DNA of 64,000 bases from Helianthus annuus (GCF_002127325.2 NC_035441.2:53436464-53500463), one strand, 5' to 3'; shown: positions 35,671-47,518, counted from the first letter of the stretch. Notes: generated from the sequence alone by a model not told the origin. Numbers and translations are program-made.

Positions 35671-37057
35671 AGGGTTGGGTTCAATGCAGGACTCTCATTT
35701 TATGCAGAACTCTTGAGAACTATTTAGAGCCATTGATCCATTAATCAATGGTTGAAAATAGATCAGGGCATAATTGTAATTAAAGGCAAACTAAAGAGCC
35801 AAATTTAAATGGTTTAAGGGCATTATAGTAAACAAACATTACTTTTAATTGGAAAAAAGCCGAAATATATCCCTTTTTATCGCTTACTTCCTATAATCAT
35901 CTTCTTTCTTAGATTTTATAGATTTCATATTGCAATTGGGTTTGTTTATTTGTAGAGAGACTATTTGTAAATACATCATATTTAGTTTTTGACGATAGCA
36001 AGGCTATCAAAAAAAAAAAAAAAAACTTCTGATTATCACTTTCTGATTTCCACTTTCTTTGAATCTTTAATAATTGGATTTTGGGTTTAAATTGATTATT
36101 TAATACTTGTTATTTTGGTGTTCTAATGTATGTTCAGAAAAGCCAAAAAAATTGCAAATTGTCATGTAGCGGGTCATTTTATAAATGTTTAGTGTTCGTG
36201 AAGAATTGTGTTGATGGTGCATATGTGTAAATGTTTTATTTACACATGTGTTAAACATAAGTTATTACATATATCTATATGAAACGATGTACTCACACAT
36301 ATGTAAATTGGATATTTACATATATGTAAATATGTAATTTACACATTCATGTGTAATTAAAAATAAATAGCTCACACACATGTAGAGTATATTGGTTATT
36401 CACATGTAAATAAGTAGATTAAAGATATAAATTTAGATTACACATTCAAAGAACTCTTACACATATGCATATGAATGATTTACATATATGTAAACAACGA
36501 AATTAACAAACCATACATAGTAAAAAGATAAAATAAACACAAAACCAGAGTCTAAAGTCTTTGAACAAATATAAGCCAAAAAAAATGGAAAGTAGGTGTA
36601 AGCGAGATTCCTTTTTTTTATGATTGAGGATACCAAACCAAACAGTTTGATCGTCAAACTCTGCCCAGGTATTGTTTTCACTTGAAGAACCAGAATATAT
36701 AATAAATGATGAGTTCTTGCCATCCAATACTATGAAGAAACAAACACATGTTAGTATGAAAAAATCTACTATCAATGTTTGAAAACAAAATTAATAAGAT
36801 GACCATGCAAATCAATGAAGCATCAAAAAAGATGAATCGTTTAGGTTGAATGATGTAATCGTCAGTTGGAAATTCAAATTATATAAAAGACTAGTCTAAC
36901 ATGAGATAATCAAGGGATAATTGGATAAACGAAAATAAGAAACTTTACATAAATACCCTTATATTAAATAAAATAAATAAAATTTAATAAAATTAAATGA
37001 GTGGCTATAAAGAGTTCTGCAAGTTCTGAAAATATTTTGGGTTCTGAAATGATCTTC

Positions 37058-37062
<5 letters not shown>
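35671..37062. mobile_element. Unclassified element between (TA)n tracts
   Basis: Starts AGGGTTGGGTTC and ends with the reverse of AGGGTGAAGATC; the subterminal GCAGAACTCTT...TAGCCA occurs inverted at both ends. It is flanked on both sides by (TA)n (35653-35670; 37062-37124), so the exact target duplication cannot be read. Inside is a short minus-strand ORF (36503-36775, with SSENNTWAEFDDQTVWFGIL) that may be a captured gene fragment; I do not recognise it. Confidence 0.6.

Positions 37063-37124
<62 letters not shown>
37062..37124. repeat. (TA)n microsatellite
   Basis: About 31 TA dinucleotides in a row, next to the end of the element at 35671-37062. Confidence 0.97.
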
Positions 37125-37127
<3 letters not shown>

Positions 37128-37159
37128 ACCTGCTCTCTATAAAAAAATAATTGTTTAAT

Positions 37160-37307
37160 GATTGGAAGGGGCGTTATTGGGCATTATTCCCACTATGCCA
37201 TTTTTGCAATAACGCCCAATAATGCCCCCATTCTGACTGGACTGTCACGTGGCAGAAAACGCCCAAGGGTGTGGGCATTATTGCTCAAACCACTACACAT
37301 GGTCTTA
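37160..37307. mobile_element. PIF/Harbinger-type MITE fragment
   Basis: The reversed right end GACCATGTGTAGTGG and the GGGCATTATTGGGCG/GTGACAGTCCAGTCAG words match the MITE at 28221-28568. The left terminus is missing or diverged. Confidence 0.65.
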
Positions 37308-37839
37308 GACCTTTGGCCTTTGATCACCCATGTCAAGAGGAGGAATACCGCGGTTAGCATATTATTGTCAGTTTGAACCGGTGCCACAGTACGTCCCCCG
37401 CAAAATTCGAGCAGGAACCCCACATAAGTGGGTAAACCTTCCCATCTTCCCCCAAACCAATTGGTCTGCGGATAATTGGCACGATGTGTACCAAGGGATC
37501 ATCCCAATTCAAAATGGTTGTTTCATGTACAAAACGAGAGCAAGAACACTATGTGGTACTTACAATACATCTAAAAAATATTTTTTCAAAGAAGTTAATT
37601 CTAACATCACACAAGGATAGGATCGATCGACACATTGAATGTACTCATTTTGTACATGTTGAATAACCTCAAACCGAGATAATTCTTACTAAACATCCTT
37701 TGCCATGTTTTGATTCAATTGGATCACATAACTCCTTTCAAAATTCAAGGTTTTGTTGGACTTCAAAGAAAGCATTAGCTATGCCATTTAACATGTGGCC
37801 CTAATTATATGTAATCCTCATTTCTCCATTTGCTCTTAT

Positions 37840-37984
37840 CAATGTTTTAAAAATTGGTTCAAACCGGCCGGTTGAACCGTCCGGTAGAACCGGTTAAACC
37901 ATCCGGTACACCCGGTTGAACCACACGGTTAAACCGTTTCTGAGCTCAATCGGGTACGGTATAAAAACCGGATTTTAAAACATT
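37840..37984. mobile_element. Small hAT-like MITE (145 bp)
   Basis: Inverted ends CAATGTTTTAAAA / AATGTTTTAAAA with CCGGTT-rich arms (ACCGGCCGGTT, ACCGGTT). Flanked by GCTCTTAT and GCTCCTAT, an 8-bp duplication with one difference. Confidence 0.75.
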
Positions 37985-38460
37985 GCTCCTATATCGCCTT
38001 TCATTTTTCAACGCCTCATAATCTCTAGCATGGAATTACTGAGGACTTACATGACTATGAATGTAGTGATAAGAAAGTACATTTTTCTGAATGTCTTGAA
38101 CTCATTTCAGTATACCTGGCCCGTCCAATTTCCGAAATTTGGAAGTCATAAATGTGGTCATGATCATCACATGAGTACTTACTTTGTTTGTGTACGGATA
38201 AGTGATAATCACTACTAGATTTGGGTTTGAGTTATTAATAACTTTCATCCCTACAAATTTTCTGGGTTACACACTTACACGTAATCTTACCAAAAGATAA
38301 ATCAACTTGATACTCTTGTTATTAGCCAAAAAAAAAAAAAAAAAAAAAAACCACACACACACAAACAAACAAACAAAAAAAGTTAGATAGAACAGTCTGA
38401 GTTGATAAGGTATTCGTATATATCTTTTTGTAGGACCACACTCTTGTATGTTTTATTCAT

Positions 38461-38570
38461 AAACAACAGTGGGAATCGACAGTAAATTAAAATGTTTGTT
38501 AGTTATGGTACTGTTTAAATAAACAACAGTGGGAATAGACAGTAAATTAAAATGTTTGTTAGTTATGGTA
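38461..38570. repeat. Tandem duplication with a 60-bp period
   Basis: AAACAACAGTGGGAAT...TTAGTTATGGTA begins at 38461 and again at 38521; one base differs (CGAC/AGAC). Confidence 0.95.
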
Positions 38571-38632
38571 ACTAGAATTTTTACCCGTCGCGCGTTGCGG
38601 TGGCGTAAAAACTTAAGTACCTAGATTGCGAT

Positions 38633-38905
38633 TTGTACTATTATACGACTACGCGGCGCGATTTCGTATATATGTGTGCAAAAGTCGATTCTACAAACAT
38701 AAATAGTGCCATTATGTATGCTTGTACAATACTACATAATATGATTATTGAAGACGAAAGTCGAGCAATATGTGAATACGATCCGAATGACATTGATGAG
38801 AATGTTGAGCCGGTTGACGAGGAGCAACAAGACTCAAATTTGTGGGCGTTATGCAATGAGTATGTGTATGGAAACCTATGTGTGGATTTAGTTGACCTAT
38901 CTTGA
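38633..38905 (+). pseudogene. C-terminal fragment of a PIF/Harbinger transposase
   Basis: From about 38690 the frame encodes INSAIMYACTILHNMIIEDE and continues to a stop at 38905. The 'ILHNMIIEDE' block followed by an acidic tail is the conserved C terminus of plant PIF-type (DDE_Tnp_4) transposases. The catalytic part is missing. It lies 1.3 kb upstream of an N-terminal transposase piece (40207) in the same direction, so the two are not in the order of one gene. The first residues are probably not transposase. Confidence 0.72.
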
Positions 38906-39138
38906 ATAACTTCCGTATCGATCTCGTTGATGACGAGTAGTGATGTTCGTAGGTTTAGGCAATATTTATTTTATGATTTTAGTATGTAATTTTAGATTAT
39001 AAATTGTGTTTATGTTTTTATTTGTAATTTTCTAGAACTTTTATGCAATTTTAGTTTTCTTAAAAACTATTCGTATTTATTATAAATAAAATACATTAAA
39101 CGACTAAATATGTAAATTACATGACTTAATAGGCTCGT

Positions 39139-39315
39139 GGAAAGGAAGAACCACACCCCATACCTAAGAAAGAAAGAAAGTTCCCCAAATGATAAAAGGG
39201 AAATTCAATTCCCTTGTTAATGGACTTGGGGAATGGAGAACCACACCCCATAGCCTAAGAAAGAGAGAAAGTCCCCGAAACGATAAAAGGGAAATTCAAT
39301 TCCATTGTTAAGAAA
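39139..39315. repeat. Tandem duplication, 2 x ~90 bp
   Basis: GGAA.GGARAACCACACCCCAT...GATAAAAGGGAAATTCAATTCC occurs twice in succession with a few changes, each with an AAAGAAAG-type purine run. Confidence 0.88.
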
Positions 39316-39933
39316 AATTCTTGATTAGGTTATTAACATATATATGTCTTTCACATAGTGATTTACGGTCCTTAAAGGGGAGCTATTTTGAAACATAAGA
39401 ATAGATTATTAGAATGAAATTTGTAATGTGAGAGCCAATTACATCATCCGAATCCTTGAGTGTCGTGACGTTGGTACTCATATCAGTTGAAGCTATCAAA
39501 TCTACGAACTAAATCACTAGGGGTTCATAGTCATCTCTAGTAACCTGATCCATGCATATACTGAAATTGACATTAAACATAACCCTAATTTTCTCCGTTA
39601 CATATGATCTCGAAAAAATCAACTCCATTGAACCTAATACAACGACTCCAATAGCAGCACTAATACACCCGATCGTTTACCTTGACCTTGGCTCGCTTGC
39701 TCGCATGTAGATGCCATTAGTGGGAGGGGTTGTTTCTTGTTTTTATATTTCTTTTAGTAAATTGTATAAATAGTTCACACAACCTGTCAAAAAAGTAAAA
39801 CTGTTATTATAAAACAGAAACACAACTCTTACAAAAACTAGTAAAAGACCAAAAAATACTATAAATTAACAAGTAAAGACTTCAAACACTCAATCTTATT
39901 ATTAAAATTAGAAAAAATACTAGTTTTATATAA

Positions 39934-40912
39934 GACTATGGGGTATGGGGCGTGGGTTGGCTGAAAACGCCCAAGTCACCACCCCGGGTGGGCTTGGGTT
40001 TGGGTGTGGCCCAAGGGGCGGGAGTATAAAGCGGGGCGTGGGGCGGGGCTACGAGACTGACTTGACGGGATGTGATTGGCCAACAAAACTAGCCGTTTGG
40101 GCTAGCCGTTAGGCATTTAAAAAAAAACTTTTTTTCCTTTATAAATACCTTACCATATTTAACATTTTTCTCACACAATATCAAACACATAAAACACAAT
40201 CTTTCCATGAGTTCTTCAAGTTCAAGTGAACCGTCATCATCATCTGACGATGGTGCGGAAATATTTCTACAAACGATCGCGACGGTGGTGAAAGCTATCG
40301 TGGAAGACGATGAGGAACAGACTCCGCAACCTAAATGGAGGAGGTACATCGCTCGTGAATGGCACACCGCTAACAATTTGTTGGCAAGCGATTACTTCTC
40401 AGCGGAACCTAAGTATGATGAAAAAATGTTTAGGCGTCGTTTTCGTATGAGTAGAAACTTATTTTTAAGGATATCTAGAGATCTTGAGGAGAAGTATGTT
40501 TATTTCCAACAAAAACCAGATGTAACAGGGCAATTAGGATTTAGTACGTGGCAAAAGGTCACAGCCGCACTTAGACAGTTAGCGTACGACAATAGTTCGG
40601 ACATTATGGATGACTATTTAAAAATGTCTGCACGTGTAGCTAGAGAAAGTCTTCACAACTTTTGTTCGTGTATTTTAGAACTTTATAGGAAAAGATATTT
40701 GAGGAAGCCCTCATTCAGTGACATGCAACAAATATTGGAACATCACGCCGATTATCATGGGCTACCCGGGATGCTAGGTAGTTTAGATTGTATGAAATGG
40801 CCTTGGGAACTTTGTCCAACCGCGTGGCAAGGCGCTCACACGAGTGGATTTCACGGGATGCCAACCATCATGCTTGAAGCGGTTGCGTCCCAAGATCTTT
40901 GGATATGGCATG
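39934..40912 (+). mobile_element. PIF/Harbinger element, 5' part, cut by E5
   Basis: Left end GACTATGGGGTATGGGGCG after TAA, matching the termini of the PIF MITEs in this window. A GC-rich leader with repeated GGGGCG words leads to the transposase ORF at 40207. Right side interrupted at 40912 by an LTR; target bases next to the break are GCATG. Confidence 0.8.
40207..40912 (+). pseudogene. PIF/Harbinger transposase, N-terminal ~235 residues, interrupted
   Basis: MSSSSSSEPSSSSDDGAE opens a Ser/Asp-rich head, followed by the family blocks REWHTANNLLASDYFS, FRRRFRMSRNLFLRI (helix-turn-helix-like region), LRQLAYDNSSD, and the catalytic-region block LGSLDCMKWPWELCPTAWQG, where the Asp of 'LDC' is the first of the DDE triad. 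The reading frame is intact to IWH and then enters LTR sequence at 40913. It performed cut-and-paste transposition with a partner Myb-like protein; the second half should lie beyond E5, outside the window. Confidence 0.88.
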
Positions 40913-41137
40913 TGTCACACCCCAACCGATGGCGGAATCATCGGGGCGCGGCGCTGAGCGAAACAGATTGTTCAGAAGTTTCCATAACAACTATTTATAT
41001 AATTCAGTTAAAGATACGTTCCATACCGTATCCCGAATAAACAAACATGTCATTACAGATAATCATCTAAACAAGAAATTCCGTTCCGACAACTCAGATT
41101 CAAATATTATTACAGCAATTGTTTATCTGCTTCTAGA
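40913..41137 (-). repeat. E5: end of an LTR (same family as the solo LTR), cut by E4
   Basis: Starts TGTCACACCCCAACCGATGG and runs parallel to the solo LTR from 23336 (CGGAATCATCGGGGCGCGGC, AAACAGATTGTTC), with growing differences after about 90 bases. The copy breaks off after 225 bp where E4's LTR begins (TGTAACAACTG). Orientation minus. Confidence 0.88.
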
Positions 41138-41449
41138 TGTAATGTGACAACTCGAAATTTAGAACCTTTCTTGTGCCTCGATGTAACATGCTTGTACATT
41201 ATGTGATTAGTTGACTGATTAAACTTATTAATAAATGTGAAGTTTTATGTGATTATGTGTTGTGTTGTATGCATATATGTATGTGTATATGTGAACCGAG
41301 AACCCAACTAGAGACGACAAGGACCCGACTCGAGACCATGAGGTCTCGAGTGAACAGTAACCGGTTTGGGCCTTTGGCCGGTTGGGCCATTTGGGCCGTA
41401 AACCCCTAGCCGATTTATAAGCCCTTTAGGGTGAGCCATGAGGAACTAG

Positions 41450-41458
41450 TATATATAG
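41450..41458 (+). promoter_or_regulatory. TATA box of the E3 5' LTR
   Basis: GTATATATAGCA followed by a CT/CA-rich start region (CCTTGTCAACCTTACC). The same box is in the 3' LTR near 56202-56210. Confidence 0.75.
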
Positions 41459-42189
41459 CATACTCCTTGTCAACCTTACCACTCTTTGGACAACCACACA
41501 CACTCTCCTACTTCCCTCTCACTAAACCCTAAGAACACAAACACACATCAATTTCGGACCCAATCGGTTAGCACTAGGATTTCGGACCAAGCTTGGAAAT
41601 CAACATTTGGAGTTCACCTTTCATACCTCTTAACCGGTTAGTGACTTACATTGTATTTCGGTTGTTGTTGATGTGTAATGAGGTTGAATGATAATATGTG
41701 CTAGCTTGATGATTGTTTATCTATGATAAAGAATGGTTGCTAGATAGAAAATAGTTGTTTGTTGTCAAATGATGATATTATGAGATGATGAAATGTTATA
41801 ATCGGCTTTGTATGGGTTTAAATCCGAATGACTTGATTATGATTAGAAGGTTGTGTTCATGATAGTGTTGAATAAGGAACTTGCTGAAATCGGTTTGCAT
41901 GTGTGAGGATTGAAACCACTAAATGAATATGTTTGTCATAATAGGATGCACATTAGTGAGTTATAGTTCATAATTTTGCTTGAACGAAGGTTGAATATGT
42001 TATGAATATGCTTGAATGTTTGAAGAACATGAAGAACTTGTTGAATATGCTTTGAATGTGGGTTGAATATTTGAAAACTGCATTGTTTGATCCATTTTGA
42101 GTAAATTTTAGACAACAAAACATGTTTAGTGGCTGGTACATATTTCTGCATGAATTCTATTGGATAGTACGACCTGCGCAGAATCAACA

Positions 42190-42470
42190 ACTGTTGGGGA
42201 GTCGGAACCCCTGGTTGCGACTCGAAATCTCCAGGTTACGACACCGGTTGCGAGTCAAGAACGCCTGGTTGCGACTCGCAACCGCAGCATGATGAACCGA
42301 GACCACAGGTTGCGACACAGGTTACGAGTCCCGTTGCGACTCGAGACCAAAACATGACAAGCCGAGACCACGGTTGCGACATAGGTTGCGACTCGCAACC
42401 ACCCATGACCAACATAACAGCACAACTCGAAACCACGTTTGCGAGTCCGGTTGCGACTCGAGACCCCTTA
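42190..42470. repeat. Palindromic GGTTGCGACTCGCAACC-type repeats in the E3 LTR
   Basis: About ten copies of GGTTGCGACTCG or its complement CGAGTCGCAACC, alternating in direction; some form the full palindrome (GGTTGCGACTCGCAACC). Repeated in the 3' LTR at 56942-57222. Confidence 0.85.
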
Positions 42471-43169
42471 GTGGGCTTGCTTAGTTATGGGCCTAGGTTA
42501 GTGGGCCAGACTTATGGACTTCTGTGCTACTGTTGATGTGTTGTTTGGGCCTGTTACTACGAGCCCAACTGTTCGGGCTTTATACTTAGACTTTGGGTTG
42601 TGTTTGAATGATAACTATGAACTGTTACTGTTAAACGTGTTGCCATGATTATTACCGGTGAACAATATGTGTTGAAACATCCGTGCACTGCTTGGCTTGA
42701 ATCTGACACAAATAATATCTGTGATAGGACCTAATTGATTACCTGCAATTTGGTTAACTTTTTGTGTTACTGCCGAGCAAACCAAGGTGAGTTCACACCC
42801 TCTACAAAGCATTGGATTCCCTGGGTTGGGAACGGGGTTAAGGAACGTGGGTTCCTCGTCCTCCTTGGGTAGGACGGCTATGATGTAGGAATGTGATTCC
42901 TCGTCCGGATGGACGGATAACACGTACTAGACTAAAACTCTATCACGAAGTCCCTCCTTTTTGTATCGACTAATCGCCGGGCCAATGGCGAGCGGGTCAT
43001 TAGTTAGATAGCGCTATTTAGGTCTGACAAACCTCACACCGTGCCGCAGAGGACGGGCGTGAACTAATGGATCTGGGGCACGTCAATGATGATAGACATT
43101 GATGTTTTCAGGGCACATAAACATGACTACAGTCAGCAGTCGATATGGTAACGAGTCTAGTGTACGCAT

Positions 43170-43300
43170 GGGGTAGCCCCCACGGCCGAAATGCCTGATA
43201 ACTAACATGGGGTAGCCCCCACGGCTGGAGTGCCGGAGTAACTGGGAATGAACATGTCACGTTTTTAAACTATGGGGTAACCCCCACGGCTGGATGCCAG
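43170..43300 (+). other. Three tandem stem-loops in U5 of the E3 LTR
   Basis: ATGGGGTAGCCCCCACGGC occurs at about 43169, 43208 and 43272 (the third with TAAC in the loop). Each can form a GGGG-CCCC stem around a 4-base loop, followed by ACGGC...TGCC. They lie about 370-500 bp before the LTR end. Also present in the 3' LTR at about 57921-58040. Confidence 0.75.
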
Positions 43301-43670
43301 ATAAAGGAAACCATTTTCGAAACAACTAAAACGAACACCCAACCGTGAACTCACTCAACTAGTTGTTGACCCGTTACTACATGCTTTGCAGGACCATAGG
43401 TACTCAGCTGGAGCTTGCATGGAGGAGAGTCGTTGTGGGACACGGATTGCTGCGTGTCATGTTTTATTTGAAAACATTGAACTTATGTTATAACATTAAA
43501 CTTATGCTTCCGCTTGCAACTTAACTTGTTTGTTTTGAAACACCAATCGTATTGGTTAAACTTTTATAACTGTTTATATGCTTGTTCAGTATGATTGGTG
43601 GCTGGATCCTGGTCAGTCACGCCTCCAAGCGGTAGTACTCCGCAGGTGGGATTTTGGGGGTGTGACAGAT

Positions 43671-43683
43671 TGGTATCAGAGCC
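43671..43683 (+). other. E3 primer binding site (initiator-Met tRNA)
   Basis: TGGTATCAGAGCC starts three bases after the LTR end. Confidence 0.93.
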
Positions 43684-43974
43684 ATTGGTTATAGTGAACT
43701 AGGTTTTAATAAAGGAGAAACGTTTTGTTAAAACCAGACTATAACCGGTACAGTGCTCAACGGTCCACAACGACACTCCACTCCTCATGCAAGGCTCGAC
43801 ATTCTAGGTGATATGATATGTGTATATTGCCTACTTGTTAGATACATAGTACATTGCTCATGGTATACTTGGTTAGTATAACTACTGTTGTTTGAACACG
43901 TGCGTGCTTACTCTATCTTACTATCGTACTTTCGCGAACCTCTCTTACTCGTATTACTCTTATTATGAAGAATC

Positions 43975-45763
43975 ATGTCTGGACGCGTTAACATGACACA
44001 AGCCCAGTTGACGGCTTTGATCAACGAACGAGTTGCCGCAGCGCTTGCAGCTGCAAACGCAGGAGGTATATCCTGCAGTCCGAATTTGTTCTAGGATCAT
44101 TTGGATCCTACTCTCGTGAACCAACCTTTGTGTTAAACTCTGTCTTTCTTTCACCTACCTTAGGTCAATACGCTCAGGCACCGGTGTGCACTTTTAAGAC
44201 CTTTATGGACTGTCGACCCACTACTTTTAGCGGAACTGAAGGAGCAGTAGGTCTCCTACACTGGTTTGAGAAACTAGAGTCTGTGTTTGAAATGTGTGAA
44301 TGCCCTGAAGCGCGCAGGGTGAAGTATGCTACTGGTACTCTCGAGGGTTTGGCCCTCACGTGGTGGAATGCTCAAGTGCAAATGCTGGGGTTGGTTGCTG
44401 CCAACGCCACCCCATGGGAAAACTTCAAGGAAATGGTTAAGGAGGAATACTGCAGTCGTGATGACATCCATAAGCTGGAAGATGAGTTCTACAATCTCAA
44501 GATGACGGGGTCAGAGATTGAGGCATACACTAAGAGATCGCATGAGCTTGCCTTGTTGTGTCCTACTATGGTGGACCCTCCGTATAAGCGAATTGAACTC
44601 TATCTCAAGGGCTTGGTGCCAGAGATCCAAAGCCATGTGACTTCAGCAAACTTGACTACTATCCAGCAGGTTGTTCAATTGGCTCACCGTCTTACTGATC
44701 AAGCGGTGGAGCAGAACAAGTTACCCAAGCGCATAGGTGCTGCAACTACTTCTGGTACTTCTAGTGGGGACAAACGGAAATGGGATGGAACTGCAAGCAA
44801 GGGTTCAACTTCTGTGCAATCTCAGTCCCAGCAGAGAAAGACTGACGACCACAAGAGCCCCAGTCAGCAGTCGTCTGGTGGTCAAAGTCATGGTGGGTAC
44901 AAGGGGAATCACCCCAAATGCAATCGTTGCAACCTACACCACAGTGGGCCATGCACCAGGGGCAACTGTCATCGGTGCAACAAGCCTGGTCATGTTGCGA
45001 AGGATTGCAGGAGCGCATACCCCGCCAATCAGAATCGTCAGCAACCTCAGCAGAACCAGCGACAGCAGCAGGGTAACAACAAAGGATGCTTTCAGTGTGG
45101 AGCTGAAGGCCACTTCAAGAAAGATTGTCCCCAACTGAACCAGAACAACAACAACAACAATCAGGGGAATGGTAACAATGGGAACCACAACAACAATGGT
45201 GCTAGGGGACGAGTGTTCGTGATTGGTCAAGGTGAAGCAAGGAATGATCCCAACGTGGTGACGGGTAAGTTCCTTCTCGACGACTTTTATGTTACAGTCT
45301 TATTTGATTCGGGTGCCGATACTAGCTATGTGTCACTAGAAGTTAGTAAAATGCTTAAGCGTACTCCAACACCCCTGAACGACAAGCACACTGTAGAGCT
45401 AGCCAATGGTAAGAGTTTGGAGGCCTCGCACGTAGTCAAAGGTTGCCAACTTATTCTCGCTAACCAGACCTTCTCTATTGACCTTATCCCCATCGTCTTG
45501 GGTAGTTTCGACGTTGTCATTGGGATGGATTGGTTATCCCAACACCGAGCAGAGATTCTTTGTAACGAGAAGATCGTTCGTATTCCTGGTTTAGGTAGTG
45601 AACCTCTCATGATTCGTGGCGACAAGAGAAGTGCGGTTGAGAACATCATCTCTCTTCTTAAGGCCCAGAAGTGCTTACAGAAGGGCCACACTGCGATTTT
45701 GGCTCTAGTTACTGATACCACAGAGAAAGAGAAGAAGCTAGAAGATTTTCCAGTTGTACGTGA
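43975..45763 (+). CDS. E3 gag and protease (first part of gag-pol), with a probable 98-nt intron
   Basis: Start ATG at 43975 (MSGRVNMTQAQLTALINERV). Read straight through, the frame stops at 44091-44093; but removing 44066-44163 (GT...TTAG, T-rich, 98 nt) joins the head in frame to QYAQAPVCTFKTFMDCRP, the usual start of a Tekay capsid. Then come the Retrotrans_gag block (LHWFEKLESVFE, LTWWNAQVQ, LYLKGLVPEIQ), two CX2CX4HX4C knuckles (CHRCNKPGHVAKDC, CFQCGAEGHFKKDC) after a partial one, an Asn/Gln-rich linker, and protease (LFDSGADTSY near 45303; GMDWL near 45523). The frame is intact to 45763, where E6 inserted. A Met inside the intron (44130) would be a fallback start. Encodes the capsid, RNA-binding nucleocapsid and the aspartic protease. 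Confidence 0.9.
44066..44163 (+). other. Probable intron in E3 gag
   Basis: Donor AG|GTATAT, acceptor TTAG|GT after a pyrimidine-rich stretch (CTTTCTTTCACCTACCTTAG); it contains an in-frame TAG. Removal keeps the reading frame (phase 1). Splicing is predicted from sequence only. Confidence 0.6.
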
Positions 45764-47518
45764 TGTGACAACCAGTAATTTACGCCCTTAATTACGTGAT
45801 TAACAGACGATTAACGCGATAATAAATAGTACTTACGATGCTAATTAACCTAACCAGGCCCTTGGGGTGCCAAGGAACGTTTGATCAGCTATACAGTGCG
45901 CATGTGGTGATTTATAAGAAATCTGATGAATATTATGCGATGACAGTCTGAAACCGTACACCGACAAATATGGATGTTACACGAATATTTTATGCTTATG
46001 GAGTTTGGGTCGCGAAAACCTATCTCATAAGAATTACGGGGCCCTTACACATAAGATGGGCTTGTGGGCCCTGGGCCCAAGCCCAAAACCCATAAGCCTA
46101 AACCTACACCTAATATATTAGAATCCATATAATATTTACAAAATCCTATTAGGATCTCTAAAATCTACTCAATCTTTGCAAAATCTATAATAAATCTCAT
46201 AAAATCTTGATTCAAAAGGGAAAACTTGTGACCTGAAGGTAACTTAGATACATAAAGGACATAAAAGGCAATGTGATCTATATATTTCAATAGAAGAAAT
46301 GAAATCTGTCAACCAAATACACACACAAAACCAAAAGATGAAGCCTTCAACTCCCTCATCCTCTCTCTCGGTTTCTTCTGCACCCACATCAAAATCAAGC
46401 ATCTCCTTTCTCTCTCAATTACACACACATAAACACTGATACAAAAAAAATTAGCTCTCATCCATCTCCTTCTCTTCTCTCGGTTATACTCACAGGCCCA
46501 TTACAAAGTCCATTCCCTCATCCCCCTCATAAGATCCGGCCAGCCACCACCATGGTGTCGACGGCGCGTGGCGACATCCGACACCCCTCCTCCGATCTCG
46601 GTATGTTTCTCGGTATGTTTACTGATACCACAGAGAAAGAGAAGAAGCTAGAAGATTTTCCAGTTGTACGTGATGTGACAACCAGTAATTTACGCCCTTA
46701 ATTACGTGATTAACAGACGATTAACGCGATAATAAATAGTACTTACGATGCTAATTAACCTAACCAGGCCCTTGGGGTGCCAAGGAACGTTTGATCAGCT
46801 ATACAGTGCGCATGTGGTGATTTATAAGAAATCTGATGAATATTATGCGATGACAGTCTGAAACCGTACACCGACAAATATGGATGTTACACGAATATTT
46901 TATGCTTATGGAGTTTGGGTCGCGAAAACCTATCTCATAAGAATTACGGGGCCCTTACACATAAGATGGGCTTGTGGGCCCTGGGCCCAAGCCCAAAACC
47001 CATAAGCCTAAACCTACACCTAATATATTAGAATCCATATAATATTTACAAAATCCTATTAGGATCTCTAAAATCTACTCAATCTTTGCAAAATCTATAA
47101 TAAATCTCATAAAATCTTGATTCAAAAGGGAAAACTTGTGACCTGAAGGTAACTTAGATACATAAAGGACATAAAAGGCAATGTGATCTATATATTTCAA
47201 TAGAAGAAATGAAATCTGTCAACCAAATACACACACAAAACCAAAAGATGAAGCCTTCAACTCCCTCATCCTCTCTCTCGGTTTCTTCTGCACCCACATC
47301 AAAATCAAGCATCTCCTTTCTCTCTCAATTACACACACATAAACACTGATACAAAAAAAATTAGCTCTCATCCATCTCCTTCTCTTCTCTTGGTTATACT
47401 CACAGGCCCATTACAAAGTCCATTCCCTCATCCCCCTCATAAGATCCGGCCAGCCACCACCATGGTGTCGACGGCGCGTGGCGACATCCGACACCCCTCC
47501 TCCGATCTCGGTATGTTT
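45711..47518 (+). repeat. 910-bp tandem duplication across the E3/E6 junction
   Basis: 45711-46620 and 46621-47518 are the same sequence; I noticed one substitution (near 46474 against 47384) and a 12-base difference at the end (an additional CTCGGTATGTTT in the first copy). The unit comprises the last ~53 bases of E3 protease coding sequence plus the first ~850 bases of E6, so the duplication took place after E6 inserted. Either a recent unequal event or an assembly artefact. Confidence 0.93.
46279..46286 (+). promoter_or_regulatory. TATA box of the E6 LTR start
   Basis: CTATATATTTC, followed by an A/C-rich leader (ACCAAATACACACACAAAACC). Duplicated at about 47189 in the second copy of the 910-bp repeat. 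Confidence 0.65.

Larger units (their letters stand above)
41143..43667 (+). repeat. E3 5' LTR (2525 bp)
   Basis: TGTGACAACTCG to GGGTGTGACA. A TATA box (TATATATA near 41450-41458) gives a short U3 of about 340 bp. Downstream are a block of GGTTGCGACTCGCAACC-type palindromic repeats (42190-42470), a donor-like AAGGTGAGTTCA (42784-42795), and three copies of a GGGGTAGCCCCC stem-loop (43170, 43209, 43273). ORFs in it are not genes. Confidence 0.95.

Noticed and set aside
36457..36775. Minus-strand ORFs as an intact membrane protein
   Set aside because: Hydrophobic part derives from AT-rich codons; at most a captured gene fragment inside the unclassified element.
35671..37062. Helitron
   Set aside because: No CTRR end with a 3' hairpin could be seen; the ends are inverted repeats next to (TA)n.
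37330..37620. 96-residue ORF as a host gene
   Set aside because: No recognisable domain and next to MITE fragments; a second frame overlaps. Cannot be supported.
42160..42923. LTR ORFs repeated at 56912-57564
   Set aside because: Both copies are within E3 LTRs; the frames come from the palindromic repeats.
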